Shown in pieces: positions 1 through 11,688 of a stretch of 64,000 nt of DNA. The notes beneath the pieces were generated by a model. That model saw only the letters and a list, made by a program, of their open reading frames with translations. It was not told the origin of the DNA and made no database searches. The stretch is taken from assembly GCA_030549175.1 (NCBI GenBank), contig JAUKUA010000003.1:2666001-2730000 (forward strand), read 5' to 3'. The translations under genes were made by a program, and so were the position numbers. Position 1 is the first letter of the stretch; the number at the start of each line of letters is the position of its first letter. The DNA comes from Lasiosphaeris hirsuta (Eukaryota; Ascomycota; Sordariomycetes; Sordariales; Lasiosphaeriaceae).

Positions 1-3000
1 ACGTTGAGGCGAGCGCAACGATTCAAAACAAGACAGTCTGTCGACATGACACAGAAAGGGTTGTGTTTTTCGATGTTTCGAGTCGCAGTTCAACGAGCTG
101 TTCCAAATACAGCGACGAAGATGTTGGTGCGGTGTTGAGAGGCTTTCCTAAGGCCCAAAGAGGCCGGCAGGAGACAGGGATATTTTTATCTTTTGTTAGC
201 TGAACAGTCGAGAGGCGTGGTGTTGGTGCCCCCTCGTAGACAAGAGGCACAGCCCAATGTTTGTCTCGGGAAGGGGGTTGGGGGTGAGAGGCATGGAGGA
301 GGAGGAGGGCCTGTTGGGGCTCCTTCCACTGCAACGAGTTGGAACCTAAAGGGGGGTTCTCATCCTGTGGGCCTAGGTAGCAGCCATGCGGTCGAGCCCA
401 TATGCTTGTGTGGACAGCTGGGTGTACTCTGCAGCAGCATTTCGCAGGAATGGTACTTTCTTGGTGGGGTAGCTAACTTAGGGTCCGAAGCTGCGCGCCC
501 AGCCAACACACGCCTGTTCTTTCCTCTGCGATTTGCGGGCTCATCGCCGACCTTGTCACAATTTGTGATTGAGCTCTCATCACGCAGCAGCACACCTACG
601 ATGAGAACAAGGCCGAAGGCAGGCGGCATGTTCAATTGTGCCACGGCCCATGCTACAGCAATTCGGTTCCGTCGTGCCACAGTTGTTTTGGTTCCTGCGC
701 ACCTACGGGTCCGTTGACGATGCTAAATACTCGGAGCGGCTGTCGTTGATTCTCAAACACCATCTCACGAAAATGGCACATAAGACAGTTATGTACATGT
801 ATATTGTGAAGTGCATAACAAGGGAATGTTAAATGCCCCCCAACTACTGAACATTCGACAGGTGGTGTCGCATAGACAAAAGTTAGGTCTCAATCAACTA
901 TTTTTGAACTTGTAACATGGAAATGATGGATGTTGGACTGCAATCTGCAAACCTGCTCCGGCACGAAAAATATCTATGTCAGGTAGATGCACTGGTCAGC
1001 CTCGGACAAAAAGTGACGAGATTATCGAATGCACGCTCTGCGGTTTGGTCAGATGCAGAAATATCGGGTTTAGGATCTACGAGGGGTTTGCTATGGGAAA
1101 TGCGAATCATGCCCCGCCAGTGATTGGCCGGTGGTGGGGCAGAGAGCGGGCAGGGCCGCGACTTTGACGACATTGGATCCATCCACCCATCCCGATATGG
1201 CCAGTGCGCCCCTCCCGTGCCTCCCTCCATTCTTGAACCCGAGTATCCCGGGTTCAACCGCACCAGATCAGAGACATTTTTTTGATTCGATATAATCTAC
1301 TACTCCGTACTCCAGTTCAAATCAGGCAAGGTTAGGTCCTTTCCAGTTTCAGCGACATCTGTTTATCACCAAAACCCCTCAGAGTTTCGCTCTCGTTGAT
1401 GCGTGCAATGCTCGATACATGTCAACTGGTCAGGGCTGTTAGTGAAAATGGCGGCTTGATGTTCGTAAGTTCGCCAAAATAGTCCGAAAGATCCTCGTCT
1501 CTGGAGCAACTATGGTTGCGTTTCGAAGCTTCGTTGCGAGCATCAAACACCGCTCCTTTCCATAGGATTGCCAACTTGCAGCACGGCTTATTCTGGATGG
1601 TGCATCAGATTGCGTTACGCCCATCGAGAGAACTATCGGCAAACTAGGCGGTTGAGGTGTGCCGAACACAGCCATCCCGCAAGGCCTACCTTCAAACCAA
1701 AATTATTCCGCCGTGGTGTAACATCGGTGTTGGAGACTCAACGGCTCTATGAGCAGGCCCAGCGTAGCCTTGGACAGCCTCACCCGCGCTCCCGATCCCG
1801 ACTTGACGTTGACCTACAACATATGCGCCAAGGATCATGGTAAATTTAGGTCAGGGTGGGAAGTTTGTTTGTGTTGCTCAAGGAAGCGCTTAAGGTCGCA
1901 TTTCCTCCTTAACCGCGCTGGCATCGTCAAAGAACGAACTGAGACGATAATTTCTGTCTCCGATAAAGATCGCTTCGAACATCTACAAGAGAGAAAACCG
2001 AGCACTTCGTACTTGTTTTCCCCTCATCTGGGGACATCAAATGCATGCTCGACCATCTTCTCTTTATTTAGCAAGATGCCCACCCTCTCCAACGCAGTTT
2101 GCGGCGCGGATGGTGCCGGCAATTGGTGGTCGGCGGTTTGCTGGACGCACAACATCGGCACGGTGACCCTCCCAACTACCGCATTGGGAAGGCTGGCTGT
2201 CTTCATACACCTCCAACTCGCTGCCATCCCGCCCAACCTCTTTTTCTTGCCGCTATTGACAGCTTCCCGCAGCTCTAGGGAAGCCCGCGCGCTTTCAAAC
2301 TCATTCTTTAGCCCTACGATGGAAATCGCGGGGTCTACCAGATCTTCGTAATCACTCAAAATAGCATACTCAAGCGCTTTCCAGAAGCGCCATTCCACTG
2401 TCTCGGGCCTCGTCGGGGAGGAATCACAGCTGCTGGGCCTTGGATCTCGGGGCGAGCCGAGCAAGCTGCATATCACCTATGCTGCAGCTAATTGCCCGAG
2501 TGAGAGGCATAACGGCTGCAAACGCCTCCCGAATCCATGTTGTGGGAATGCCAATTTGGAGCCATCGAGATTGATCACTTTGGCGCCATATTCTTGCCCG
2601 GTGACTGTCTTTTAGACAGCCCCCCTCCCCCTCGGATGGCATCACTGGCCTCCCATCCTATGCACCACCCCTAGTCATATCATTCTTAGCCCCTGGGATT
2701 CGGGCAGTCTGCACCATTCTAGCCAGGTATGATCTCCCTGGCTTTCGGAGCAGCAGCGTACTCTGTGAATGACCTGGTATGAAATATTGAGGCGGCTTGA
2801 GCAGTTTTTAAGATCATCGTTGCTATTCGATCACTTCCCCATCGTAAGTTGGGAGTAAGCAGGTTGGCCTGGGGAGCCTGTAGACATCTCATTATCACGG
2901 GCTAGCAGTAACTACCAATGTCTAAATGTTGTCAGATCTCCCGTTCCCCGAATCCATCAAGCCAGCCCCTAAACACCCCCCCTCTTTTCACCACCCATCA

Positions 3001-3105
3001 GTTGTCTCTACCAAGAGAAACTCCTCTCGCCACTCGGCGCGAGTGCGGCTCAGCACGCTCCAGACTTACCGCTGAGCGGAACCATCGGATGATTATCTCT
3101 CCCCT
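1..3105. other. Unassigned region, no supportable gene
   Basis: I see several open frames of 60-200 codons on both strands. None has a convincing protein-like composition together with an ATG start and fungal splice signals. The most protein-like stretch is on the minus strand around 2270-2400, with acidic, helical-looking residues, but its frame has no ATG and I recognise no family. No tRNA, repeat array or transposon end is visible. It may be intergenic DNA or hold a degenerate gene. Confidence 0.4.
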
Positions 3106-4478
3106 TCATGTGCAGCCGGTCTTGTGTAAAGGCTCCCAGTCCGTGCTCCCCAAATACACGTTCTCGCCAATATGGTCAAAGCCAAACCAGGCGTCTGTCC
3201 CATCGGGCGCACTTGAAGGGGAAAAGATGAGTATTTGTCAGCCCTTGTCAGCCCATGCCAGCACAAGGGAGCCAACGACATATGCGGTCCTTGGCATTGG
3301 TGTGTATATGAATGCAGGGCAGAAACTCACTAGCAAATTGTCATGACCGCTCCATCCGTATCTTCCTTATACCCCCACGATATCGTAAAGTCACCACACG
3401 GACGCCCGTACCAGCTCGCCTTAGGGTCAGTATCGATGATACGCATCTCACACGTCTGGATCTCCGTGTCACCTTCGTTGATAGTGAACGACAGGAAGAT
3501 GGATCTAAATGGCGCGTCCCACACTGAGGTAGGGTGTTGTCAGTCTTTTTAAGAGCTGTGTAGTCGAATAAAGGGTGTGGGCCCTCGGGAAGAGGTCCGA
3601 GGCAGGACATATCGAACATGTGAACCAGCTGAGGGGATTGGATGGGCGCATAAGGAGGGCTCACATCGGTTCAGACGCAGGATCTGCAAGCTCTTTTGCT
3701 CCCTCGACACCGGCCCAGCTAGATTAGCTGCCCCTGGCACCCGTGCCGCAACGATTCCGAGCCCTGAACCGCCTTGCACGGGCGGTTCGACCAACCGCAG
3801 ACCAGCACCCCCCTTCCCGGCGGGTTGCGGCCAAGCGGGGCTGACGGTCTCGGGTCCCGCCCAGTCACGATCACCAAACGTCCCAACTGGGAAGGCCGGG
3901 CTCGTCAACTTTGGCGCTTCGGTCTTGAAGTCGCCGATCTGGTCCTCGCGGTACCCGAAGAATGCGTACGCGCTCAGCGCAAGGTCCGTCACAACAATAG
4001 TGACGAAACTTTTCGGCGTGCTTGCCCCGGTTCCGTTACCTGGGCCATCGTTTTGGCTCTTATCCCAGCCAGCGTTGACAACAAACCGCGGATTACAAGG
4101 CTGGTTGAAGAAGTCGGTCTCTTCGGGACCTGTCACGTCAATGAAGCAGGCTACGCGGTCGGTGTTGAGGCCCGTGTTCTCATCAACCTCGAAAGCGTAG
4201 GAGCACATATTGTCGACTGAAGAGCAGCTCCGGTAGAAACCGTTCATGGTCCTGAACAGGAGGTTAGTGTTGGTGGACAAGGACTTTTGGTCGTGCTTAG
4301 GCATGCTGGTATACCCCTGAGCCGGGTGTTGTCCGGGGAAAGGGGGGAGAGACATAAAGGACCCGTACCAGGAGCCCGCGACTTGAGATTGAGTTGGAGC
4401 GGCGAGTACCTCCAGGCCTAGGAGGGCCCAAATGAGTGCCACAAGCCCCCAGGCAGACACAATGCGTCGAGAAGTCAT
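3106..4478 (-). CDS. Putative secreted protein with signal peptide (exon structure partly unresolved)
   Basis: Exon 1 starts at the ATG at 4478. It encodes a hydrophobic signal peptide (about residues 1-26, ending near VLAAPTQ) and then a cysteine-containing mature domain with FYRSCSSVDNMCSYAFEVDE and ACFIDVTG stretches. Exon 1 can end at 3711 (phase 0, GTGTCG donor). A second coding stretch begins at 3628 after a CCCCTCAG acceptor. The 3' part is clear: an exon reading WDAPFRSIF...GAVMTICY ends at 3331 with a GTGAGT donor. The last exon runs from 3211 (acceptor TTCAAG, branch CTGAC) to the TGA at 3106-3108 and ends in TDWEPLHKTGCT. Between about 3500 and 3630 the frame shifts by one base and no donor explains it, so this is either a missed splice, a sequence error or a frameshift. 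I do not recognise the family; function unknown, probably extracellular. Confidence 0.55.
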
Positions 4479-7400
4479 ATTGTTAAGTTGTGGCGGTGGT
4501 GATATGTTGGAGATACAATGACAGCCCCTTTAGTTGCCGAGGCGCAAAATGAAAAGTCGATGTGATGATATCCGGGAGCCAGCCTTGGTGAAAACCAACA
4601 ACCAGCTTTTTGCAAGGGAAATATTGCTCTGCAGCTACCTTTATACTTTCCTTCGACGCTTGTTTTTATTCGGGCCGGTCCAGGTGGCAACATCGAAGGT
4701 CGAAGGAAACACACAAGCACGGCATCCCACAGCCAAGCCACGCTTTTCTCTCGTCGAGGTGACATGGCCTGAGGAAAGAAGCGAGACCAATTTGAGCAAA
4801 CCACGTGTTGCAAGATGCACTTACCCGGCATCGAGATATGACAGAAAGGTCATCAAGGGCGGTGGGTAACCGTATTTCGTCAGCAAGACCGCATTCTTAT
4901 TTTATTAGGGATTATCCATCTCCCTTTACTTGGCTCTCCAAGTTTCTCTTTCGGGTTTCTCGTTGTTTGCGGCACTGTATTGCTGGGTTTCTAGGGATAG
5001 GGGGATCGGACTGTGCCACCGACGCTGTGTGGTTGAACTCTGTATCATCAGGATCTGTCAGACCTTGACAACACCAAGCTACCTGCGATGATATCCAGGT
5101 GTTAGCGTTTCTGAATACTCGTATACAGCAGCAAAGACCAAATATATGCCAAAAGTGTGGCTCTCTCCTGTATCACTTAATCAACAAGCGTATCAATTCC
5201 TTCTCTTGTCTCCCTTTTCTGCCGTTCACCTCCCGAAGCAGTTGAGAAATTGCTTCCGGCGAGCCACAGCAGTAAGATAGGTGGATTCTGATCCGGTTGT
5301 TTCATAACTACAAATTACTCGCGTCAGGTTGGCTTGACTTCACTCTGCTAGATGTGTTCACCGAGAAGACGTCCTGTCGAGTAGACCTTCGAGTTACGCC
5401 ATATATTGGGGGCAATATTGAGGCGAGAGGCAACTGGGCAAGGACGATCTCAGGCGACTCGGAGCGGCGGAGAGAAGTGACTCTACAGTCAGTTATCCTT
5501 AGCCTCATTCTAGGCCCTCTCCTCGGCGCATTGTGCCACGGCATAAAGCAAATTCCCTGCAGCAGTACAGTTTCGGTGTTCTCTTCTTTTGTGCGTCCTG
5601 TCAGGGCGATTGCGGAGATAGCGTGTCTTGGATCTGTTGGCGAAGGAAACAAACGTGTTACACAGCGGCGACTTTGACGTTGACGAGGGATTATATGTGT
5701 GACGGTCCGATAACTCGGGTTGGGAGAACCTGGGGGTTATCTTGTGGGCTGAAACCGTGGGTTTAGATAAAATATTGGGATTGGAAGAAATAGAACAGGG
5801 TGAGGCCAGGGTGGGTTATAGTCGCAACTGTGGGGCCTCGGGTGCCAATCCAGATGCCCATCTGGATACCAGGTGGTAGAGGGTTGGGAAGCAGCGAGGA
5901 CTAGTAGTAGTACCATCCTCGTCAATACCTCGTTACCTCTGCACCCTGACTGCCTAGCACAATAGCATACCTCGGTAGGTAGGCAGGGAGGCCCCAATCC
6001 AGTACTGGGACCTGGACATTTCGACCGAGAGCAAGTCGACACGTGGTAGTCCCGCGGCATCGAGAAAGCTGCTAGTTACACATGCCCCCAGGGCTCATTT
6101 GTTTGACGCATTGAAACACAAAGGTCAGAGAGTTGGGGGGCCGTATATGAGCAAAATGCAGCGAAGTCTGTATTCTGTCACGGCGATTACGGCAAGGCGA
6201 ATAACTCTTAACATCCGTCTCTAGCTCTTATTGCACTGGTAGTTTAGCTAGGTAAGGTAGAGTATGACCCAAAAGCAAGATAAAAGCGGGTGGTACTTTG
6301 AAGTAGAGGTGCTAAATCCATTCCGAGTCAACAACCACACGGCCATCAGATCCCCAAAAGAGCCAGGTAGTCAACCCGAAGACGTCCGTGATATGGCAGG
6401 GAGCAAGGTATCTTGCCTTCTATACAATGGGCTCCCTCTAACCGAGTTAGTCTCATTTCCAAACTGCCCGAGACAGGTCTCAGAATGGTGTCTCTAGAGC
6501 CGTCCATGAATGGACCATGGCCACCTGCAGACTCAGGTAGCAATGATATTGTCAGGGTGGACGCACAAAGTCGGCATATTCTTTTTTTCGCTGGGTTTAC
6601 TGTCGCATCTGATTCAGTAGACTGGCCTAGATACAGTGGGGTACGGCCGCATGCTGTCGAGAAAGAGCGAACCTGAGGTGCGCGTCTACTAGTAGCAACT
6701 GCGTGGAAGCTGCTGGGCGCCATGAGATGTTAGAGGCTGTACTACCTAGGGGGAGAAAGTGATGTCTTGATGTGGGTGGTGGGCTTCAAGCTGGTATTGG
6801 CTAGGGACTCAGCTGTCCGTCGTACTTCAGCTACCCATTCCCCATATGGGTTGCCACCTGAGGTCAGTAGTGAGGGACACCCGAGGTCCTCGGAGTATCA
6901 GCTTCCCCGTTATCCAGTGGTTTCCAAGTCTGACAGAGATGGAGTCAACCTTGATGGTGTTGACAGGGATGGTATGCGTTGTGGAATAGAGCCTGATAGT
7001 GGAACGGCAGGATGCTGTTGGCTACTGCTGGCAGCTGTTCGTAACACGGTTGGCCAATCCGAGAAGAGGACGGCAAAGTAGTGAACGGATGAGAGGGAAA
7101 GAGCGAAATGCATGCCATCCCTGCAGGCACTGGGTGTCTCCCCTCCTTGAGCCTTCTCAGCAACAACTCTGCACTGTGCAGGTTGCAAAGACAGAATGTT
7201 TGCTTGCGGATCGATGAGGGGGTCATATGCCTTTTCTGCCTTTTAGATTTGTTTCAATTTATAAGCACTGTACGACGATGACTGAGGAGATAACTGCCGT
7301 CGTAACCTTGGAGCCCCACTGGGAGGCAACAGAAGAGACCTCCGCATGAAATGCCACCCTCCTCGTCTCCCTCCTCCTGGACGGTGGTGTTGCGTAGTTG

Positions 7401-9017
7401 GGGCTTGTATGTACGCGGCAGCTGCCATAAAGGCACCCATGTCTAAGGCAAGGACGGGCGCGAATAAGCTCAGATCATCCCGCCCCTCATGCAGTCAATC
7501 TCGAGTGCACTTGAGCGGGAGCAGAGCACTAGCAAGAATCGCCAACGATATGAGGAAGAAGGCCAGGCGTTGCGCTGTCGCCGTCACAATGCGAAAAGTT
7601 GACATGAATAGCCACATGCGCGCATCCCGTGGGGCTGACAGAGGCTTTAGCTCGCCCGAGATTCGTTGCTGCCATGATTGCGAAATCAAGGTGAGCCCGC
7701 GGTGTGAGGTTTCCTTGCGGAGGCCAATAGGGGGGGCTATATGCGGGCCTGAGGGAGCGGCCAAGGACGTTTCAAAAGCGATGACGGCGGGTGGTCCGGC
7801 GGGTGCTTGCCTCTTCAACCCCTGGGGAACCCAGGGCAGATCTCGGAAGCTCGAGCCATGCTCGCCTCTCCATCCACTCAACGGGTCAATCCGGACCCCA
7901 CTACCCCAAGGTTACGTGCTGTTGACGCTGGCCTATCCATAGTACGCGCCCGCAAAACGAAACAATGCAGCGTTGCCATTGGCCAGCGTCGAGTGCAAGC
8001 CACGACCTCCCGGCTTCCCAGTCTGTCGTGATGGTCGTCCCAAGGCCACCCGCCTCTCCTGTCCGACCGTGCCGACCTCTCCACGAACTCGCCAGCGAGG
8101 CCTACGGGAGGCCAGGGGAAAAGCCTGGGCCAGTGGATCGCTCTTCCTCGTAGCCCCATCCCGCGACCGCGCAGGTCGATGATTGGGTTGTAGTTGGCCG
8201 CTCGTGAACGCACCTACACATTCATCAGCACGCTGCAAAGGCGCCCGGCCTCCCACAGAGCGGCAGAGAGCGTGAGGCAAGCAGTTGGCGATGGCACTTG
8301 ACCGACAGTCTGCTCGTGCTCTCCTAGCTCCCGCCGGAGCCAGCGCGCCGCCCACCGCCTAGCGTCTACGTAGAATGGAACCGCCCTGGTGAAATCCGCG
8401 CGCGAAAGGGGGCAGAATGGGCAGAATGAGCAGAGAGGGCGGCATCCTTCGATCCAGCGCCCGGATATATTCGAGCGCATGCCCAGCTCGAATCGGGTTT
8501 GATATTGCGCCTTATTCTTGTTTACCTTGCTGCCATTCTCCTAATTCTTTTTTTTCCTTTCCTTGTGCCTTTTCTTCACGGCTCCCTGGAGGACCGTCGG
8601 CATACCCACCCCGGCCCCGATATTGTTTGCTCGGCTTACACGTTCGTCTTCCACTGTACTGGTGTAACACACGCATGTAGTACATACATACACACAGTGG
8701 GAGAGCGAGGATACCCAAAGCTGCATATCATCCACCCGTTTTTCATTACCGTATACTTTTACATGCCCTGGTGGCTTTTTCTCTCGCATTTGTGTTTCTC
8801 CAACCTCTCGAAGGCTTGATATGTTTCCCATCTTCGATCAACGAAACACGACTGCTCTGTGCTTGGCAGCTTTGAAGCTACAACATCCGACCCAACTTTG
8901 GCCTGGACTGGATAGGTAGCAGCAAACGTCTTAATCTCTTCACGCCGGACAACCCACTTCCAAAACCAGCTGCTTTTGCAGTACACACAACCCATCTAAG
9001 AGCTAAACCAACGCAAC
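4479..9017. other. Long intergenic region, no supportable gene
   Basis: About 4.5 kb lies between the start of the secreted protein gene (minus strand) and the membrane protein gene at 9018. Open frames of up to about 200 codons (for example on both strands at 7.3-7.95 kb) overlap in opposite directions, are rich in R/S/P and lack domain-like runs, so I read them as chance. Short CTAGGTA/GGTAGGTAGG-type motifs recur near 5960-6000 and 6240-6260. The 8.48-9.02 kb part is pyrimidine-rich and probably contains the promoter and leader of the 9018 gene. Confidence 0.4.
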
Positions 9018-10112
9018 ATGGCACCAGCGTGGTCTCATCTCCTCCACAGGGACGCCTCCCTCCCCGGATCGGGCACGGCATCAACAGCAACCCTCGACAC
9101 GGGAGCGATCGCTGGAATCTCGTGTGCTGCTGGTGCTCTCTTCCTGGGAAGCGTCGGTCTGTTTGTCGTTTACTGGCGCCGACAGCGGCGATATGACCAG
9201 GCAGAGGAGGTCTACTATCCTAGGGCCGTCGAGGAGAAGAGCCCTTTCTCCAAGGCGTCCCCCGTCTACACCATGGACTACAAGGTGGACCCCGAAACGT
9301 CAACAAACAGCGGCAGCCCTTCAGCATACACTTACTCCCCCGAAGTCCCAGCTTCGGACCCATTCCCCCACGGCGGCTTGGCCAGCGCCATGCCCGCACA
9401 TCCAGCGTACATTCCACGGGCACTCGTGCGTGGCATCACGCCAACCATGACCTCGGCACCCAGCGCGAGCCCGACCCCGTCGCGGATCTCCAACCAGGCC
9501 CCGCCAGTGCCGCGAGCAGTGCGGTCCAAGTCTCGGCCCGACGACTACGTGATGCAGGCCTACCTCCGCGCCGCCGACGGCGAGCGGGTTCCCAGCTCCG
9601 TATTACGTCTGGCCTCATCTCCCTCCGAAGGCGAGCGGGAGCCCCGCGGGCGGACACACTCCCGCGAGTCGGCGCCGCCTTCACCCGTCACATCTCACCC
9701 ACACCACCCGCACCCCCAACCCCAGCTGCTAAACGACAAAGTCCAAGGCCTGGTCCCGTCCATAGCCGCCCCCACGCGGCTCGCGGCGGCCCGGTCCAAG
9801 CAGTATTCGCCGCCGCGCATGAACCTGCTCGACAGAGCCATCATTGCCAAGCGCGAGACGGAGACGGTGTCCGATATGGACATCTCGGCGCCCATGGAGG
9901 TCTCGCCCATTCAGCAGCAGCAGAAATTCGAGCAGGCGCGGTCCACTTTTCTTCAAAATGAGCAGCAGCAGCAACAGCAGACCGTCGCTATCATGATGGA
10001 CCATCGCACCTTTGCCGAGCGATCCCTGTCACGCGACAGAGAGCAGCAGCCTCAATATCAGAACCGCTATGTTCACCAGGTCGAAGTCCCGAGGGACAGC
10101 GATATCTGGTGA
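9018..10112 (+). CDS. Single-pass membrane protein with long disordered cytoplasmic tail
   Basis: An intronless frame of 364 residues with a good start context (CGCAACATGG). A short Ser/Thr/Gly-rich N-terminus (1-28) precedes one hydrophobic segment (about 30-52, AGISCAAGALFLGSVGLFVV). It is followed at once by a basic stop-transfer patch WRRQRRY, so the long C-terminal part is predicted to be cytoplasmic. The tail is Pro/Ser/Gln-rich and low in complexity, with a polyglutamine run encoded by CAG/CAA near 9967-9982. No enzymatic domain is visible. The layout resembles fungal single-TM proteins of the cell periphery, but I cannot name a family. Convergent with the Derlin gene downstream. Confidence 0.75.
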   Translation: MAPAWSHLLHRDASLPGSGTASTATLDTGAIAGISCAAGALFLGSVGLFVVYWRRQRRYDQAEEVYYPRAVEEKSPFSKASPVYTMDYKVDPETSTNSGSPSAYTYSPEVPASDPFPHGGLASAMPAHPAYIPRALVRGITPTMTSAPSASPTPSRISNQAPPVPRAVRSKSRPDDYVMQAYLRAADGERVPSSVLRLASSPSEGEREPRGRTHSRESAPPSPVTSHPHHPHPQPQLLNDKVQGLVPSIAAPTRLAAARSKQYSPPRMNLLDRAIIAKRETETVSDMDISAPMEVSPIQQQQKFEQARSTFLQNEQQQQQQTVAIMMDHRTFAERSLSRDREQQPQYQNRYVHQVEVPRDSDIW

Positions 10113-10509
10113 TGCAGAGCCTGTCTTTAAAAACCTTTCTTTTGTGCCTTCGTTTAATAGTATTGATCAAGCTTCTTCAGATATCTCCACAGGAAAGTAT
10201 TTTTTATAGGCAGGGACTATGTATTTAACGGCGTTGGGGATCTGTGGATCTCTCTGGGTTGATAGGATCATTAACCTGGGTAGGAGGCTTCCATATTTGG
10301 AGTTCAGGCATCATCGGGCTGGGTTACACAGATTGGATATACCTACTTGCTTTCTGGTCCTATTCAAAGTATAGATCTTTGAGGAGGGTCTTGGTGATAA
10401 CCCGATCCTATTAGGTCGATTTATTGGCTATCACGGCTATATCGACAACAAAATCATACAATTAATCATTTCCTCGTGCATCTGTTCGTCCGGATTCAAC
10501 CCCATTATC
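10113..10509. other. Convergent 3' intergenic region
   Basis: Lies between the stop of the 9018 gene (plus) and the stop of the Derlin gene (minus). It is moderately AT-rich and should hold both 3' UTRs. I see no ORF or RNA gene in it. Confidence 0.5.
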
Positions 10510-11688
10510 TTACTCGCCACCGAGGCGCTGTCCCGATCCCCTTGTCCTCCACGAATCAGGCAGCACCGATCCGGCGGAAGCGCCAGTGCTACTCCCCGAT
10601 GTTGGGACTGCGGGGTTACGAATTGCTGTGCCATAATCCCGCTTCAAGAACCTAGGTGTCTGGACGAGCCGAGACATAAAAGCCGGCGTGGGCAGCAGGT
10701 TAAGGCCTCCTCCAAATTCGGGCCAAAGGCGCGTCAAGAAGTCATGCAAATGCGCAGCCACGATACCGCTGATTTGAAGCGGAATAATACCGGGATTCAT
10801 CAGCATCGACGAGAAGATCATGCAGTACGGGATCAGCTGAGCAGGAACGGTGAAGAAAAAGAAGTTCGCCTTCGCACCCCGCTGATCTTGGACCACAGTG
10901 TAACACATTGCGACGACAAGTCCTTGGAGGAACATGACGCTATCAAGGAAGACTCGGTTTATGATCTGTTCTGTATTAGCACCTCGCTCGTCAAACAAAA
11001 CAACAAGTTGCGCAGAGCAACCCCCTGGTGTCAAGATTGAAATGTAGGGAGCTTGAAACCGCCCGGTGCGGACGGTATAAATCGCCCCGAGTCATCCATA
11101 AGACTGCCCACCCATATCTGCGCCCCGAACCGACCCTGTAAAGCGAAAGGTGGGCCGGACAAGGGCACAGGGGTAATCTTCCTCATTTCCAGGAACCGCT
11201 ATAGTTGGAGTGCTTGCACTACGCGGGCAGATATAAGAGGTGTGTGAAATGCAAATGCTATGGTCATCATAGCAGAGGGTAAAAGAGAAAGAGAAGAGCC
11301 TACAATGATCAAGCCGCCAACTGTGAACAAGTACCAGAGAACGTCCTCCTTCCTTGAGAACTTCGGGAGCGTTGTCTCAAGCTGGCTCAGGTACTGGTAG
11401 GCAAAGTATGGGTCCATGATTATACCGAGTTGGGGGCCGCTGAGGAAGAATGACGTCGCGAGCCGCCATATCTCAGGCGGGAACTGGAACAGGAGGCTTT
11501 CATGGAAGTAAACCCATTGAAAGGGGAGGAACCCGAAGTAGACGCCAATGGATGTGACAAATATAGCTGTCGCTAATGTCCTGCATAGACATTGTCAGAT
11601 CTTGATGATAGATCTTGGGGATCGGGTGTTGTTGGGCTTACCTGGCCATCGCCGGCGCCCGCCAGTAGGCATCCATAATCTCGGACAT
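10510..11688 (-). CDS. Derlin (Der1/Dfm1 family), ER-associated degradation membrane protein
   Basis: Derlins are rhomboid-like pseudoproteases of the ER membrane that help move misfolded proteins to Cdc48/p97 for degradation. Exons (minus strand): 11688-11642, 11580-11304, 10965-10510; total 780 nt, 259 residues. Splice sites are AG|GTAAGC, ATGCAG|, |GTAGGC and GAACAG|. The N-terminus MSEIMDAYWRAPAMART and the WR pair at 54-55 (PEIWRLATSF) match the derlin signature. Several hydrophobic segments follow (about 18-38, 56-75, 96-135, 145-185). No rhomboid catalytic GxSG is present, as expected. The C-terminus GSGQRLGGE fits the SHP box that binds Cdc48/p97. The second intron is long for this locus (338 nt), but the predicted protein has normal spacing across it, so I do not suspect a missing exon. 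Shares its upstream region with argJ. DER1 versus DFM1 orthology is not decided here; the SHP box favours Dfm1/Derlin-1-like function. Confidence 0.9.

Noticed and set aside
2024..2476. Minus-strand frame with a partly protein-like stretch
   Set aside because: No ATG start, no recognised family and no splice continuation; kept only as a remark in the unassigned region.
3577..4220. Two plus-strand frames
   Set aside because: Antisense to exon 1 of the secreted protein gene, which has a signal peptide and a good ATG.
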